Positions 33,415 to 46,100 of a stretch of 64,000 nucleotides of DNA are shown piece by piece. The number at the start of each line of letters is the position of its first letter. Positions within the stretch are counted from its first letter, which is position 1. The stretch comes from Anastatus disparis. Its lineage: Eukaryota; Arthropoda; Insecta; Hymenoptera; Eupelmidae. The stretch lies in NCBI GenBank assembly GCA_017163975.1, contig JAFFSR010000246.1:665501-729500 (forward strand). The letters run 5' to 3'. The translations under genes and the position numbers were made by a program. A model generated the notes under the pieces. That model saw only the letters and a list, made by a program, of their open reading frames with translations. It was not told where the DNA came from and searched no databases.

Positions 33415-33825
33415 ATTAATTGTTAAAATAAAGAAAATTTAAACGAGAATAAGAAAGTTAAAGAAGAGAAAAACTTATGGTTGTTCCTCACTGGTAGATA
33501 ACGTTGGTTGGGGCTCTTACTATTTTCCCATTCTCTTTGTTACTATATGATTTCATCTGCACGCATTCATATCAGTATTTTAACTCATTCATATCAATAT
33601 TAAACACATTAATATCATCACTAAACTTGATCATATTAATATTTAAACTCATTTATATCAGTGTTTATATTCGATTTATATGTATGTGAATGTTAAAGAG
33701 AATAAGAAAGTGTTAAGAGCTCCAACCATCGCCCGTAACTTATGAGGAACAACCACAAGTTTTTTCTCTCCCTTAAACTTTCTCATTCTCATTTAATTTA
33801 TTTTTTTTATTTTAACAATTTATAA
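33412..33825. repeat. Inverted repeat between convergent genes
   Basis: About 110-base arms (33412-33520 and 33714-33825) share GAGAAAAACTT.TGGTTGTTCC, AAATTTAA.CGAGAATAAG and GGCTCTTA in inverted orientation at roughly 80 percent identity. Each arm lies at the 3' end of a gene (the plus gene ending 33414 and the minus gene ending 34038), so both could share a fold-back terminator or be a MITE. Confidence 0.55.
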
Positions 33826-34037
33826 TGCAAAAATAAATAATAAATTAAATCTAATACACCACATCAATTATACATCGTGAACAATATACTTTTATCTAAT
33901 TCCGCGCAACTGAATGGTGAATACATAGTTATCGTTAGCGCAATCGACTTCATCCCTTTTTTTATCTTCATCGGGTAGTAGCGTCTGGATTGGAAGGTAT
34001 TGAGTGAGTAGCCATTCCTTAAGAGCATGCGCATTCG

Positions 34038-34536
34038 TCACTGCACATACCGGTTTTTTGCAAATGGATGACAGTCACATTTGCAGCTATCGATGACAAT
34101 CTTCTTGAGGGTTTTTAATTTAGGACATCCAATTTCCTCCATGTTGACAAAAGTTCTAAAAAATTGAGAATAATCAATAATGGTCAAGTATACATTTATA
34201 TTCATACTTACTTTCTTAGTAAAATCTCTTGTATCCATCTTTTTTTCTCAAGACGTTTAACGTGCATTTTAACAGCATTCTTCAAACTATCTTGTAATAC
34301 TTTGATTACATCACAGTATGGAGTTGCTCCAGCTTCCCACGAAATTTCATGATGCTTCTTCTCTAATCATTCGTTTACCGACTTTCTACAGCAAAAAGTT
34401 TCTTCCACTAACAAGAAGGTTGAAAAAAGTATACCAAGGGCTTTGCATCCTTCTCTACGAAAAACAAGGTGGCCTGTTTTACAACAAATAGGTTTGAGGA
34501 TCTTCTGAATCCTTGTATGTCTAAAACGTATTTCAT
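34038..34536 (-). pseudogene. Two-exon gene beside the polymerase, function unknown
   Basis: Exon 1 (34536-34212) starts MKYVLDIQGFRRS and ends KRLEKKRWIQEILLRK. The intron 34211-34156 has a GTAAGT donor and TTTTAG acceptor. Exon 2 (34155-34038) joins in frame (TFVNMEEIGCPKLKTLKK...) to a stop. Inside exon 1 the frame shifts (TGHLVFVEKDAKPLVYFF lies in another frame), so this copy looks broken. From memory, similar small arthropod proteins with a VLD.QGF start occur near PolB-type elements and may have an exonuclease-like fold; I could not verify this. It is divergent from the polymerase. Confidence 0.55.
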
Positions 34537-34990
34537 CTTTTTAGACTGCTCTCTCCTCGATGTTGCTGCTAGCTCTCTGAGCTGGAAAATGATTCAACAG
34601 AGCTTGTAAGCTTACTTTTATACTATCATCCCTTCTCTTTTAAAGTTGCCACTTCCATCGCATTCCCTCTCTTTGAGCTTCACCAATAATACCTTTTCTC
34701 TAAACTCCCACTAACATCATATCCCCTCTCTTTGAAATTTCATCGCCATCTGAATCTATCCCACACTACCAAAATGGGTATAAACGAAGGAGCTCCGCGA
34801 CCTGAAAATTATTCTTGTGTCTTAAGCTAATCAAAAACGAAGTCCTCCGACAAGTCCACTAACTCTACAAGAGTTTATTTTCAAAGATCTCCAGATCATC
34901 AATAAATTGTATTACAGAGATAGAAAAATTTCCAGATAGATCTTCAGAGAAGGTAAATATTACGTGAGCTATTATTTTTCGAGTACATAA
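34537..34990. promoter_or_regulatory. Divergent intergenic region with CT-rich repeats
   Basis: Separates the minus-strand gene from the plus-strand polymerase. A ~55-60-base unit containing CATCGCATTCCCTCTCTTTG or CATCATATCCCCTCTCTTTG recurs about three times (34625-34745). An ATG at 34774 is not followed by a long frame. It may hold a bidirectional promoter; this is inferred from layout only. Confidence 0.3.
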
Positions 34991-35027
34991 TACAAGAGCT
35001 AATTATTTATCCCCTGAATATTTCTCG

Positions 35028-37650
35028 CATACTGTGAAGCTGCTTCAAGATTCATTGAAGTATTACAGAAATGGTCAATCCAATATCAACGACAAGCTGC
35101 AAAGTCTTCTGAAAACAGGAGCTCGTGTACAAGATCCAATCGAGAACGAGTTGCAACCTGTCAACAATCAAAAGAGCGTTCAATAGGATGACTTTTAATG
35201 AGCGTTTAAGACTCGCATACGATCTGGTGTAATTTCCAACCTGAAACATTTGGATATCATCACATTCTTGGATCATGTTCAAGCAGTATTCGAGTCAAAG
35301 ATCACAGATGCTCTCAAGGAATATGCAGTACTTAAAGTCAATACTGAGCTGTTGGCAGAATACACGGTTCAAAAAGATAAATATTCCAAAATAGAGAATG
35401 CTGTCATCTTCTAGACTATCGACATCATTAAATGGTTTTACAGCAGCGTTAGGCAACCTATTCTTCGAGAAATAGAGAAGTTCAAGCAGAAAGAAGCTAG
35501 ATGGAGCCTGCGAGAGATATTGAACCCACTAACAACATTAATAAGCTCAATTCAATGAAGGCAGCTCGTACATTCAGCTACCAAAGTTTTTCCAAAATAA
35601 GAAGGCATGTGTGAACGTGCGAAATAATGACAAGCAGTGTTTCAAATGAGCGATCTTATCTGCGCTATATCTAGCTGATCGGGACCCACAGCGTGTAAGC
35701 GAATACAAAGATTACGAAGGCGTGCTCGACTTCAAAGAAATAGATTTTCCAACTCCAGTAAAACAGGTGACTGAATTTGAAAATCAGAACAGCGTCTTCA
35801 TTAATGTATACATATTAAAGAAATCTGGCATCAACTATTCAGTACATGCATGCCATGTTACCTTTCTGAAGAAGGATCGTTACGTCAATTTATTGTTAAT
35901 TCAAGACGTCTACGTTGATGATGATGAAGAAGCCGTCAGCAACGATGATGATTCACTTCCAAAATTCCATTATGTGTGGATCAAGAAGTTATCACTACTC
36001 GTAAGGAAGCAAGAAACGAAATATAATATTCATTATTACATCTGCGATAGATGTCTGCATTTCTTCAATAGCAAAGAGAAATTTAAGAATTATGAAGTGG
36101 ACTGACAGCAGATGAACGAATGTCGGATTCAATTACCTTTGGAGTATGATAATATGCTGTCTTTCCGTAATTACAAGAACAAGATCAAAGTTCCATTCAC
36201 CATCTATGCGGATTTCGAGTGCTTGTTGTAACATGTGGAGGACGATGTAAAAGTCTATCAACAACATCAGGCCTACAGCATTGGCTACTACGTAAAGTGT
36301 AGCTTCGATGATAGAAGATCCGGCTAATTCAGCTACAGGCAAGAAGAAGATGTGGAGACTCCAGCTCAGTGGTCCGTGGAGAAACTTGAAAGATTAGCCG
36401 ATAAATTAAATTTATTGTATACTAAGCTGAAACCCATAAATCTCACTAGAGAAGAGGAAGCAGAGTTTAAAGTGAAATCTTGTCATATCTGCGATAAAAC
36501 TTTTGCTTCTACTGCTATCAGAGTTCAAGATCACTGCCACCTCACTGAGAAATTTAGAGGAGCTGCTCACGAGGGATGCAACATCAACTTCAAAGACGCA
36601 CGGATCATCCCAGTAATATTCCACAAATTGGACTGGCTATTATTTACACTTTATCATCAAGGATCTTGGTACAGCTGACAACTTCAAAGGACGAGTACAG
36701 CCGATTCCAGAGAATAAAAAGCGTTTTATTTTCTTTACCAAATATGTACAAGGAAGCGATGTGAGTTTTCGTTTTCTAGACTCCTTCAGATTCATGGCAT
36801 CGTCTGTGGAGAAATTGGCCTCGTACCTGGATGGATTCAGTATAACATCGCAAATCTCCCAGGAATCCAACTACACAGATGAGCAGATCAAGTTGTTAGT
36901 GAGAAAAAGAGTCTTTCTTTACGATTATGTAAGCTGTTTAGAAAAGTTGGAAGACAAGGGGCTCCCGCCAAAAAAGATTTCTATAATAAATGGAACGAGA
37001 GCGAGCTAAGCATGGAAGATTACGAGCACGCTAAAAATGTGTGGGAAAAGCTCAAGATTGAGACGCTTGGAGAATATTCAGACGTCTATTTGAAAACAGA
37101 TCTGCTCTCATTGGCCGACGTCCTTAAAAACTTCAGAGCGAATTGCATGGACGCGCACGGATTGGATCCGGCGTATTATAATACGACTTTAAGCTTGACA
37201 TGGGACGCCATGTTGAAATACACCAACATCAAACTGGAGCTATTAACAGACATCGGTATGCTCATGTTTGTGGAGAGAGGAATCAGAAGAGGCGTTAGCC
37301 AATATTCCAACCGTTACGCCAAGGCTAACAACCAGTACATGGAGGATTATAATCCAGCTGAGGAAGATAAATACTTCATGTACTTCGACGTCAACATCGT
37401 GGTCATCGAACGTCATCGCCATCAACGGGCGATGACTTAACATCTACTATATGTAGATTTCAAATGGGGCAAAACTGATAACATCAACGAGCATCTCGAA
37501 GTCATCTCAGAGATCCCAGATAATTCAGATATTGGATTTATTTCATAGGTGAATCTACAATATCCTGCAGAAATTTACGATGTCCACAAGGATCTGCCTC
37601 TATGTCCTGAGCACCAAGCGCGATCTGGTAGCAGCCTTTAATTGCGCTTT
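35028..37650 (+). pseudogene. Protein-primed DNA polymerase B remnant (Polinton type)
   Basis: Pieces in order on the plus strand: a long N-terminal region (GARVQDPIENELQPVNNQKS, NLKHLDIITFLDHVQAVFES), EIDFPTPVKQVTEFE and a zinc/HNH-like cluster (SCHICDKTF...DHCHLTEKFRGAAHEGCN). The exonuclease start IYADFECLL lies near 36207, with DVYLKTDLLSLADV near 37080 and the palm motif A region YFDVN near 37382. VNLQYPAEIYDVHKDLPLCP follows near 37550. At least eight stops or frame changes break it, and everything beyond about 37650 (palm motifs B and C, thumb) is absent. Polymerases of this type replicate the element from a terminal protein. Confidence 0.85.
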
Positions 37651-37699
37651 CATTGCAAGTCCTTATTTCCACAGCAGGTCAATATTCGAAATGAAGTTT

Positions 37700-37910
37700 A
37701 AAATTTTCAAAACGACTAAGCATCAGAGATGCTTAGTCGTCGACTGCATGCAGTCTTTTACGCTAACACCAAGGGATCAACCTGACACGTCGAACACGGT
37801 TTTTTTTCTTTTTCGGTCAATTGTGCTCGTACACCAGAAGGCTTTCTAGTGTCTCAGTCGTCGACTGCATGCAGTCTCTTACGCTGGGCACGTATGGGTT
37901 AGCCTGACTG
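37700..37910. repeat. Direct repeats with hairpins
   Basis: CGACTAAGCATC-AGA-GATGCTTAGTCG is a perfect 12-bp hairpin. AGTCGTCGACTGCATGCAGT recurs at about 37734 and 37857, each time followed by CTNTTACGCT, a CAC/CAC stretch and CCTGAC about 50 bases on. The unit is GC-richer than its surroundings; nature unknown. Confidence 0.55.
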
Positions 37911-39110
37911 TGTGAGACAGATTTATAGCTGACAAGTTTATAGCTGTAATATTACTTTTATTCTTATTTTTACATTAATTACTTATTATTTTTTTTAAAT
38001 TTTGTTGAAGATAGTTTTATATTTTCAATAATATTTTATATGGCTTTTTTTACACTTTATTTTTAACAAAGGAATTTTTTATTAATTTATTGTTATCATC
38101 AAAATATAGGTACAATATCATTTGTGAGTATTATTTTAAATCATATTAAAACTTGACCACACATTATTGATTTCAGTATTTTTTCAAGTGTATTTTTGTT
38201 ATAATTAAATTCCCACTTTTTTATTATCTATAATGTTAAAGACTTTTTTTAGAGATATAATAGATTTTTTTATAGTTAATTGTATTAAATTAGTTTAAAT
38301 TTTTGACAAAATATTTTTTATTTTTGAGATAGTGAAAAAGATTTTTTTTAAAGCTAGCTTGCCGTAATTTTATCTTTTTAAGGGTTTTTTGGGGTAAATG
38401 TTTCAACGAATTTAAGTTATTTTTCTGCAATATAAATTTCAATTATTTTTAATTACTTTAACTCTTGATTCAAAGAATTATTTTTTTAATCAAAGAAATA
38501 TTTCTATAAAGCAGTTAAGTGTTAATTTTAATTAAAATTTATTTTTTGGGATTATGTTTATAAATAATTGTTGTAAAAAAATTTTTCTTACACGTTTTTG
38601 ATCAAAATAATAATTACTTTATTGAAATAAAAAATGTTTAAAGTTTTCCAGTTATATTTTCTTGATTCTGACAGTAATTTTTTTTCAATTCGAAATCCTC
38701 TTTTTAATGTAAAGAAATGTAATCAATTTCACCGCTTTTTTGCACCAACAAACATTCTATTGTTGAAAAGACATAGGTTTATCGAAGTCATGAATTAATT
38801 TGTTTAATTTAAAAATTGTCTTTGCATTAAAAAATTATTTGATGTAAGATATTTTTTTCATTTCTATATAAAAATTATTTTAAATAAATATTGAATTTTT
38901 TCAACAAAAAAATATAGCATTTATTTTTAAGAAAGTTTTACTGTCTATCAACCATATTTTCAAAGTAACTAATTTCTTAAAGTTGTGAGCGCCCAATAGC
39001 ATTAGTATTTTTAAACGTCATATTAAATATAATTAACATAATTGCATGAAGTAAATAACTAAAAGAAATAGTAATTTAGTTGTAAAGTTAATCTTAATTA
39101 ATAAAAGCAT
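37911..39110. other. AT-rich spacer
   Basis: T-rich; no gene, RNA or ordered repeat that I can support. Confidence 0.5.
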
Positions 39111-39690
39111 TCATAACATAAGCGCGAAAAATACATACGCCCCTGAAGCGCATACACACTCAAAGCCGTACATGTATGTAATCGTACATTGAAAGTGCGC
39201 CTAAGCCTTATATTGGCTCAGCGCGTATAAAAAAAGCAGGACCATGCATGCAAACGCCGGCGGAGCCTACCAGCCAGAGAAGAGAGGGAACACAAGCCTG
39301 CGCCTATAAAAGCGAGCACGTGGAGAGACAAGCTTTCTTCTCCTTCGCCTCAGCTTGACTCAATCTTCTAATTGCTCTTGAGAACGCGCCAAGCATCGAA
39401 GAATCACCAACATCGTTGATGATTCATTCATGCTCACGCATTCCTTGACTTTACATTGTAATATTAAGCTATAAAATCTTAAATAAAGAGTTGCGGCGAG
39501 CAACAACCTATCCTTATCTTTCCTATTAACCAGGTGAAGCCTTGCATACTGAGGCACTTGGTTCTCAGTAATAACGGGCATCACCATAAAAACTCCAAAA
39601 GGACTAACCAACCTAACAACTTATAAAATTAATACACGCATACATAAACTAACACATTTGGGCCCGCACCAGATAACATATCGATCTGTC
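39111..39690 (+). promoter_or_regulatory. Solo-LTR-like block
   Basis: GC-rich upstream segment, TATA box CCTATAAAAGCG at 39302, CT-rich initiator region (CTTTCTTCTCCTTCGCCTCAG) about 30 bases on, and AAATAAAG at about 39480. A TGGGCCCGCACC that could serve as primer site follows at 39659. This is the order U3-R-U5 of an insect LTR, but terminal TG/CA and a target duplication were not identified. Confidence 0.4.
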
Positions 39691-40252
39691 TAGATAACGG
39701 CCCTACACTTACAAAGCTTGAATAAAGCGATGAGAAAGACTCAATAGAGTCAATTAAAGGTGCGACCTACTAGCCATCAGTTATTAGGACGTCACAAAGT
39801 TCATAAGATATTTTTCTAAATTCAAACATTTTTTTCTTGAAATATAATATTTTTTTGAAGAGTATTCAAGGCTTTTTTTTTGAGTTTGAAAAATATTTCA
39901 TTAATTTAAAAATGATTTTTCTTTGACTCAAAGAACTTCATTTCTGTGCATCGTATTTCTTCTATTCAAAAACACCTTCTTTAAAGTTAAGAAAACTTTT
40001 TTCTCTGTAAAGTCACAAATTTTTCGTGACATTCCGTGATAATAGGAACATTTTCACTTACTAATTTAGTATCATTTCAAAACAATGTATAATAACTATT
40101 TTTACGGTGAAAAATAAAGCTTCCTTTTTTTAAACATTTTGCAGTTAAAAATAAAATTTCATTTCTAAAATATGAAAGGTCAAAGATAAGCAACCTTCTT
40201 TGGGATAAATTTAGAACAAACGTGCCTGTTCTTTTTTAAATATTTTACAAAT
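39691..40252. other. AT-rich spacer
   Basis: No gene supported. Confidence 0.45.
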
Positions 40253-40531
40253 CGACGCCTCCTAATCATAAGATTCTACTTCAGAAGTGCTCGCAACAAA
40301 ATGCTATTTCAAATCCAATTCAATAAAAGTCTCTTTCGAATCATAATGCAACACAATGCTGATTCCCGTAACGCGTCAACAAAATTCTCCTTCACAGACC
40401 AATGCAACATAATTCTATTTCGGTGACCAATGCAATACAATTCTCATTCGAGATCAGTACAATATAATTCTAACTCGTCGAACAGCGCAACAAAATTCTA
40501 CTTCGGATGTTAGAACAACAAAATTCTGTTT

Positions 40532-40774
40532 TGTTAAATAATTAATAAAAGCAGAGCACAATTTTTATTAAATGAAAAGTATTTATTTAATCAATACAAG
40601 AATAACTTAATTAAATGATCTCTCTATACAATAATGAAATACAAGCTCTGACTTTAACAGACGGACTTGAACTGAACTGAACGACGACGAGACGCAACTT
40701 GATTCTCTTCAACTGTCTACTAAAATATTCTCAATAGGTGGCAACACCTAGTATGAGTGTGTATATTTTCAACA
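40532..40774 (-). repeat. copia-2 3' LTR
   Basis: Minus strand starts TGTTGAAAATATACAC and ends TTATTTAACA; identical to the copy at 53164. The polypurine tract lies at 40775-40785. Confidence 0.95.
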
Positions 40775-40899
40775 CTCCCTCCCACACTCATACATATTTT
40801 AATTAAGGAAGTTGTAGCATATCTCTCGTTTTTATTGTTTCTGTTCTGATCGTTCATTCAGTTCCTGTAATATAGAGAAAAAGTTTGTTAATAACTTAA

Positions 40900-42320
40900 C
40901 TAAAATACATATCAGAAATATAATCAGTCAATGTTATCAGTCGTTAAATATTTGTTTGGTCAGTCGTTCATGTAATTCAAATGACAAAGGTTTTGTGAAT
41001 ACATCAGTTATCTGACTTTTAGAGGAAATTCAACTGACATTAATTAAACCTCTAGTTACACATTCCTTTACATAATGTTCTTTTATTTCGGTCATATGTC
41101 TTAATTTGTTTTCACCTCCAGTCTTAACGCTTGCTTCTGCTGCCTTGTTATCACACCATAATAGAATTGGTGCTAATTCTTGTTTTAACAATCTTTTAAA
41201 ATTTGATATAAGGATATCAATTCTGGAGCGCATTCGTTTATAGAAACATATTTCTGTCTGTGAGTTCTTCAGGATGTTGTGTCTTCGAAAAACTTGATCA
41301 CATAGCTACTGGTCGTAAGAGAATTTTTGCAGTCGTCAAAACTTGCATCTGAAAATCCTTGTAAACAGTCGTTCTGTCCTTTATATCTAAGTTCAAAGTC
41401 TTTTGTTCTTCTTAATTATTCAAATACTCTTTCAATCTTCTACCAGTCATTTTTCAGTAAAGTTGATTTGGTGTCTGCATAGAGTATTTACCTTATATGC
41501 AATTTCTGGCCTGCTTGCATTGGTTTCTCTTTTTTTTTCACGCTGTCTTTTCTTCTTATTGGCTACCTGATTGATTACCATAGGTGTTCGTTGGGCGAGT
41601 GATTGATCCAAACTAAACTTCTTTAGCATTTTGTTTATTTATTGTTCTTGCTTAATGCTCAGTATCCTTTTTTTTCTGTCTTATTTTATTTCTGAGCCTA
41701 AAGAACTTTTAGTCTCACCAGTTTCTGTCATTTTAAATTTTTTTTTCTTTACATTTGTTACAAACTAGCAGAATGTCATCTGCATACTAAATCAAGATAA
41801 GAAATCCGTCTTTTTCTTGCTGAGTAAATAGACAAGACTCATTGTTGAATGATCTAAGTCCACATTTCTTTACTGTCTTTTTTAAGTCTTTCATTCCAAC
41901 ATTTTAAACTGACTTTCAGATCGTATAAAGCATTTTCCAATACACACATCTTGTTTTGTTTGATCCTTTCATAAGCAATCATCCCTTCAGGTATTTCCAT
42001 ATATATCTCATTGTTTTAATATCCATTTACAAAAACTGTCTTCACGTCCATCTGACATATTTTTAAATCCAATTTGTTTGCCATTGCCAGTATAGATCTG
42101 ATTAAATGTAATCGTGAAACCGGTGCATATGTTTCTTGAATATCATACTCATTTCTGTCTTTAAAACTACAAATTACTAGTCTGACTTTATATCTTATTT
42201 TACTGTCTTCTTTCTTTTAAATACCCATCTTGAATATTTAAGGTTTGATCTTTTTCTGTCATTCATTACAATTGATCTGTCAACTAATTTCCATACATTA
42301 TTCTTATACATAGATTCTAA
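40900..42320 (-). pseudogene. pol: copia-2 reverse transcriptase and RNase H
   Basis: Minus-strand pieces in several frames: IQETYAPVSRL and CQMDVKTVFVNG (motif A Asp present) near 42140-42030, and ALYDLKVS at the start of the thumb. The YADDILLVCN motif C near 41785 keeps both Asp residues but lies behind a stop. MLKKFSLDQSLAQRTPM (41629) begins the RNase H approach, and LLWCDNKAAEASVKTGGENK (near 41160) is RNase H. At least ten stops or frame changes. Catalytic motifs survive better than reading frame. Confidence 0.8.
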
Positions 42321-42899
42321 TTTTTCAATAATAGTTTTGGTCCATTTTTTTTTTTATCTTTTGACTTCATGGCTTCCAAGTGTGTGCTCAGGTCATTATT
42401 TATTTCTGCTAATAAAACATGAGTTTCTTCATTTATCTTATTTTCTATACTTGTTTGTGTTTCCATTGGTAATTGAATCTGTCGTTTTGTTTTCTCTCCC
42501 TCCGATTCTTGCACTCCATATTCAGTATTTTTCTTAACTTTTGTCGGTCTTCCTACTAAATTTTTTTTTTTTATTTTCTCTCCCACCAATCCTTGTTACT
42601 TTTTATCAGTCTTATTATTTTCGTTTCTTGGTCGTCTAACTGATCTTTTGAATTTCTCTCCCTCCGGTTTTTGTATTCGTGTTTCATTTTCTCTGTCTTC
42701 TAATACAAAATTCACAAACAATGTATCTTTATCTTTTCATCAATTTGTTTCCAGTCTTGTATATCAGTTGTTGCATATCTGTCCTTGTAGACTAATTTTT
42801 CGTTGAATCGTACATCTCTGCTTTCTTATAGTTTACATAAAACCCATTGTGTCTAAATTCATTATTTGCAAAGGTTCAATTGTTCAATGCTTGACTGTC
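42321..42899 (-). pseudogene. copia-2 integrase C-terminus and linker
   Basis: Minus strand: after the TTAA site a short HXTIEPLQIM-like segment of the integrase core start is followed directly by FRHNGFYVNYKKAEMYDS, the C-terminal part. The core between, with the second Asp and the Glu, is missing. A hydrophilic Glu/Lys-rich linker (90-codon frame 42589-42317) leads to RT. Confidence 0.6.
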
Positions 42900-43188
42900 T
42901 TAAGGGAGTTGTCTTCGTACAATACGTTTCAAAAGTATTCACTTTTGTCATATAAACTTATAGTTTCTAAACCGTGTCCCTCTACTTTAACGCTTTATCA
43001 CCGACTGTACACCCATACATAGCAGAATTCTATAATAGCTCATATGTGTGTACGCACACTCACTTGCGTAAGAGAAGGTTTTCAACGTGGCAACATCGCT
43101 TGATTTGACAGCAGTTGTCTTATTTCTCAACTTGATTCTATTAGTGAACTTAACCTCTTATCTTGTCGCATTATAATTTTAATGAAAA

Positions 43189-46100
43189 ATGTCAGAAAAA
43201 TTAATTCGTGATTCGTGCGGGCGTTTTACCAGTGATAAAATAAAATCAAAAAAACGAAAATTGATTAATAGAGCAGAAAATGCAAGGAAGGTTAAGATGG
43301 CCAGGTTAGAAATTAATGCTGGAACATCCAAAGAAGACGAGATTTTAAAATTAAATAATCACGAACAGATTTGCAAAGGAAAAGAATAATTGATTTATAT
43401 GAACTTGGAAAAAATTTGTTTTGTTGTAATTGTAAGAATTTGTTAAGTTTACTAAAAATAACTAAAGAACGGCGTGAAGGACTAGATTCTACTTTGAATA
43501 TACAATGTCACAAATGTCAAGCAATCTCCGTAGTTCATACTGGAAAAATGCATAATTATAAGAGTCATTCGCATGCAGACACCACTACAGAAGCTGTACT
43601 TGGTTAGTATAAAATAAAAAATAAATATCATTATTAAATATTGGTTACCTATTCAATTATTTACTATTTATTATTTACTATTTATTATTTACTCTATTTT
43701 ACTTCATTGAAAAATTGAGAAATATTATCAAATATAAAAAGTAACTGATGTTATTGATTATTATATATCAACTTTGTTTTACAGGTGTTGTACATTCTGG
43801 AATTGGTTGTTCAGCTTTAAATAAGATTTTAGCATGCTTGGATATTCCAACTATTTCTAAAAGCCTCTATAAAAAATATGAAAGAGAAGTAGGAGCTGCT
43901 ATTGAAAAATGTGCAAAGGACAGTTGCATGAGAGCTGCTGAACAAGAACGCCAGTTGGTGATACAAAATATTGAGAAACTTTGTGAAGAGTTGTAAGCAT
44001 GACTGATATTTATACTGATTTTAAAAATAAAAATACAATTTTTTTATTAATATTTAATATAATTTTTAAATACTTAAAATACTGCTTAAAAGTAGACATG
44101 ATTACCTTAAAGTAGACATAACTATCTTTATTTTAAATTCTCTTGAAGTTATTTTACTGCAGACACTCTCATGATCATTCGATGAATCTTTGTATCCATA
44201 ATTCCTATTTCATAAGAATTTTGATGACCCTTTGAACTAACTTAACTTTTTCATGCAGGAATGGCATCAATACTGAAGCTCAATTTGTCTGAATAAGTCA
44301 AATTAGTTCATAGAGTCATTAGAAACCTTACGGAGTAGGAATTATGGATAAAAAGATTCATCGAGTGATCATAAGAGCATATCTGGAGTAAAATAACTTT
44401 AAGACAGCTTAAAATGAAGATATTTATGTCTACTTTAAAGTAGTATTTTAAATATTTTAAATTTAAATTAAACATTAATAAAAAATATTGAATTTTTATT
44501 TCCAGGTCCTAATATAAATGTACCTCCTTGACAACAGTAAAATAATGAATGATTGAACTGCAAAGATTAATCGAATGTATCTCTGCGAATATTATTCATG
44601 AAACATACAGCCTATATTTTTTAGTTAAAATCATGTTTATAATAAGTGAATTATGTATATTATTATTTATATGAATCAATTATGTATATTGCTTATATGA
44701 ATCAATTTGATGACTGAAAATTTGATAACATTTTCAGTGTATTTGTATATAAAATATCTATTAATTGCATGATGATGATGGAAATTTTGTACACCATTTT
44801 GGAGATATAATACATTTTTGTATTTACTTATTTTTATGAATAAAGAAGTATAAAACTTTCAAACGAAGTTAATATTTTACTTAATAATTTGCCAATGAAT
44901 TGTAAAAATAATTTATATGTATAATGTTTTATACGATTTTTAGGTCAATATATTTAATTATAAGCAGTGTATTTCATCTTCAAATGAACTGTCTGCATTT
45001 TAATAAAGATCAATACTGTAACTGAATGGTATATTATTTAAATATTTATTATTTTCAGGCCAATAGAAATAGTTGATGAAATGTATCCCCATTTAGAAAC
45101 CCTGCGTCGTCATGCATCTAATTCAGTGGAAAATAATAATAATTTGAATGATTCCTTTGATGCAGCACTTGGTGAGACTGTCTATATCATCGTTTCGTAC
45201 GACATGGGATGGAGTAAAAGGGGCAATGGACGAAGCTATGATAGCTTAAATGGTTACGGTGCAATTGTCGGCTTTTTAAGTGGCAAAATTCTAGATTATG
45301 AAACGCGGAATCGCAAGTGCGTTAAGTGCGATTTAGGGCATGATAATTCTGATCATGACTGCCGTAAGAACTTTGCAGGTAGTGCAAAATCTATGGAAGC
45401 TGACGTTGGAGCAGCTCTCATAAATAACAGCAACGTTTTGAAAAGTGAGAATTTAAAAGTTAAGGTTGTTATTGGCGATGAAGATTCATCAACAATGGCG
45501 AAAGTACGAAAAGATAATTCTGATAAAATTTTCAAATTAGCAGATAAAAATCATTTAACTAAAAATTTTGGTAAAGAACTTTATGATTTAGCAAAAACAA
45601 ATAGAGAACTAAATAAAACAGGTGTTATAAAACACATAAAAAAATGTTTCGCATATGCGATTTCGCAAAATAAACGCGATAGTGCAGAGCTTGCCAATAA
45701 TTTGCGGTGTATTACACAACACTTGTATGCAAGCCATGAAAATTGTGGATCATGGTGTAGAAGAAAAAATAATAATGAATATAATAATACTAAAGGACAA
45801 ACAATTAAATTAAAAGATGAAAATTTATTTATAAAATTAAATGAATTATTTAATAAATATGCGAATAATGCGCAAAAATTTTGCATAGCTGCTTCTAGTC
45901 AAGCAAACGAAAGTATTAATAATATTTTTGCACACAAAGTTCCAAAAAATTGTTGTTACAGTCGGAGTGAATCTGCTGATTATCGTCTTGGAAGTGGGGT
46001 ATGTTGTAAAAACGACGGAGAATCTTGCTTAGTAGAAATAAAAAAAAATTTATCTTTGATTCCTGGGATAAATTTAGAAAAATACGCTAAAAGCTATGAT

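Larger units (their letters stand above)
32101..37650. mobile_element. Polinton/Maverick-like block, broken
   Basis: Two small plus-strand genes, a minus-strand two-exon gene and a plus-strand protein-primed DNA polymerase B relic lie together, with higher GC than the flanks. The polymerase is the type found in Polintons and related adintovirus-like elements. No integrase, ATPase, capsid or terminal repeats were recognised, so element boundaries are unknown. Confidence 0.6.

Noticed and set aside
40253..40531. Regular short repeats that could suggest a CRISPR array
   Set aside because: Units are adjacent with no unique spacers, and they are inverted at 53930-54203; this is a eukaryotic foldback arm.
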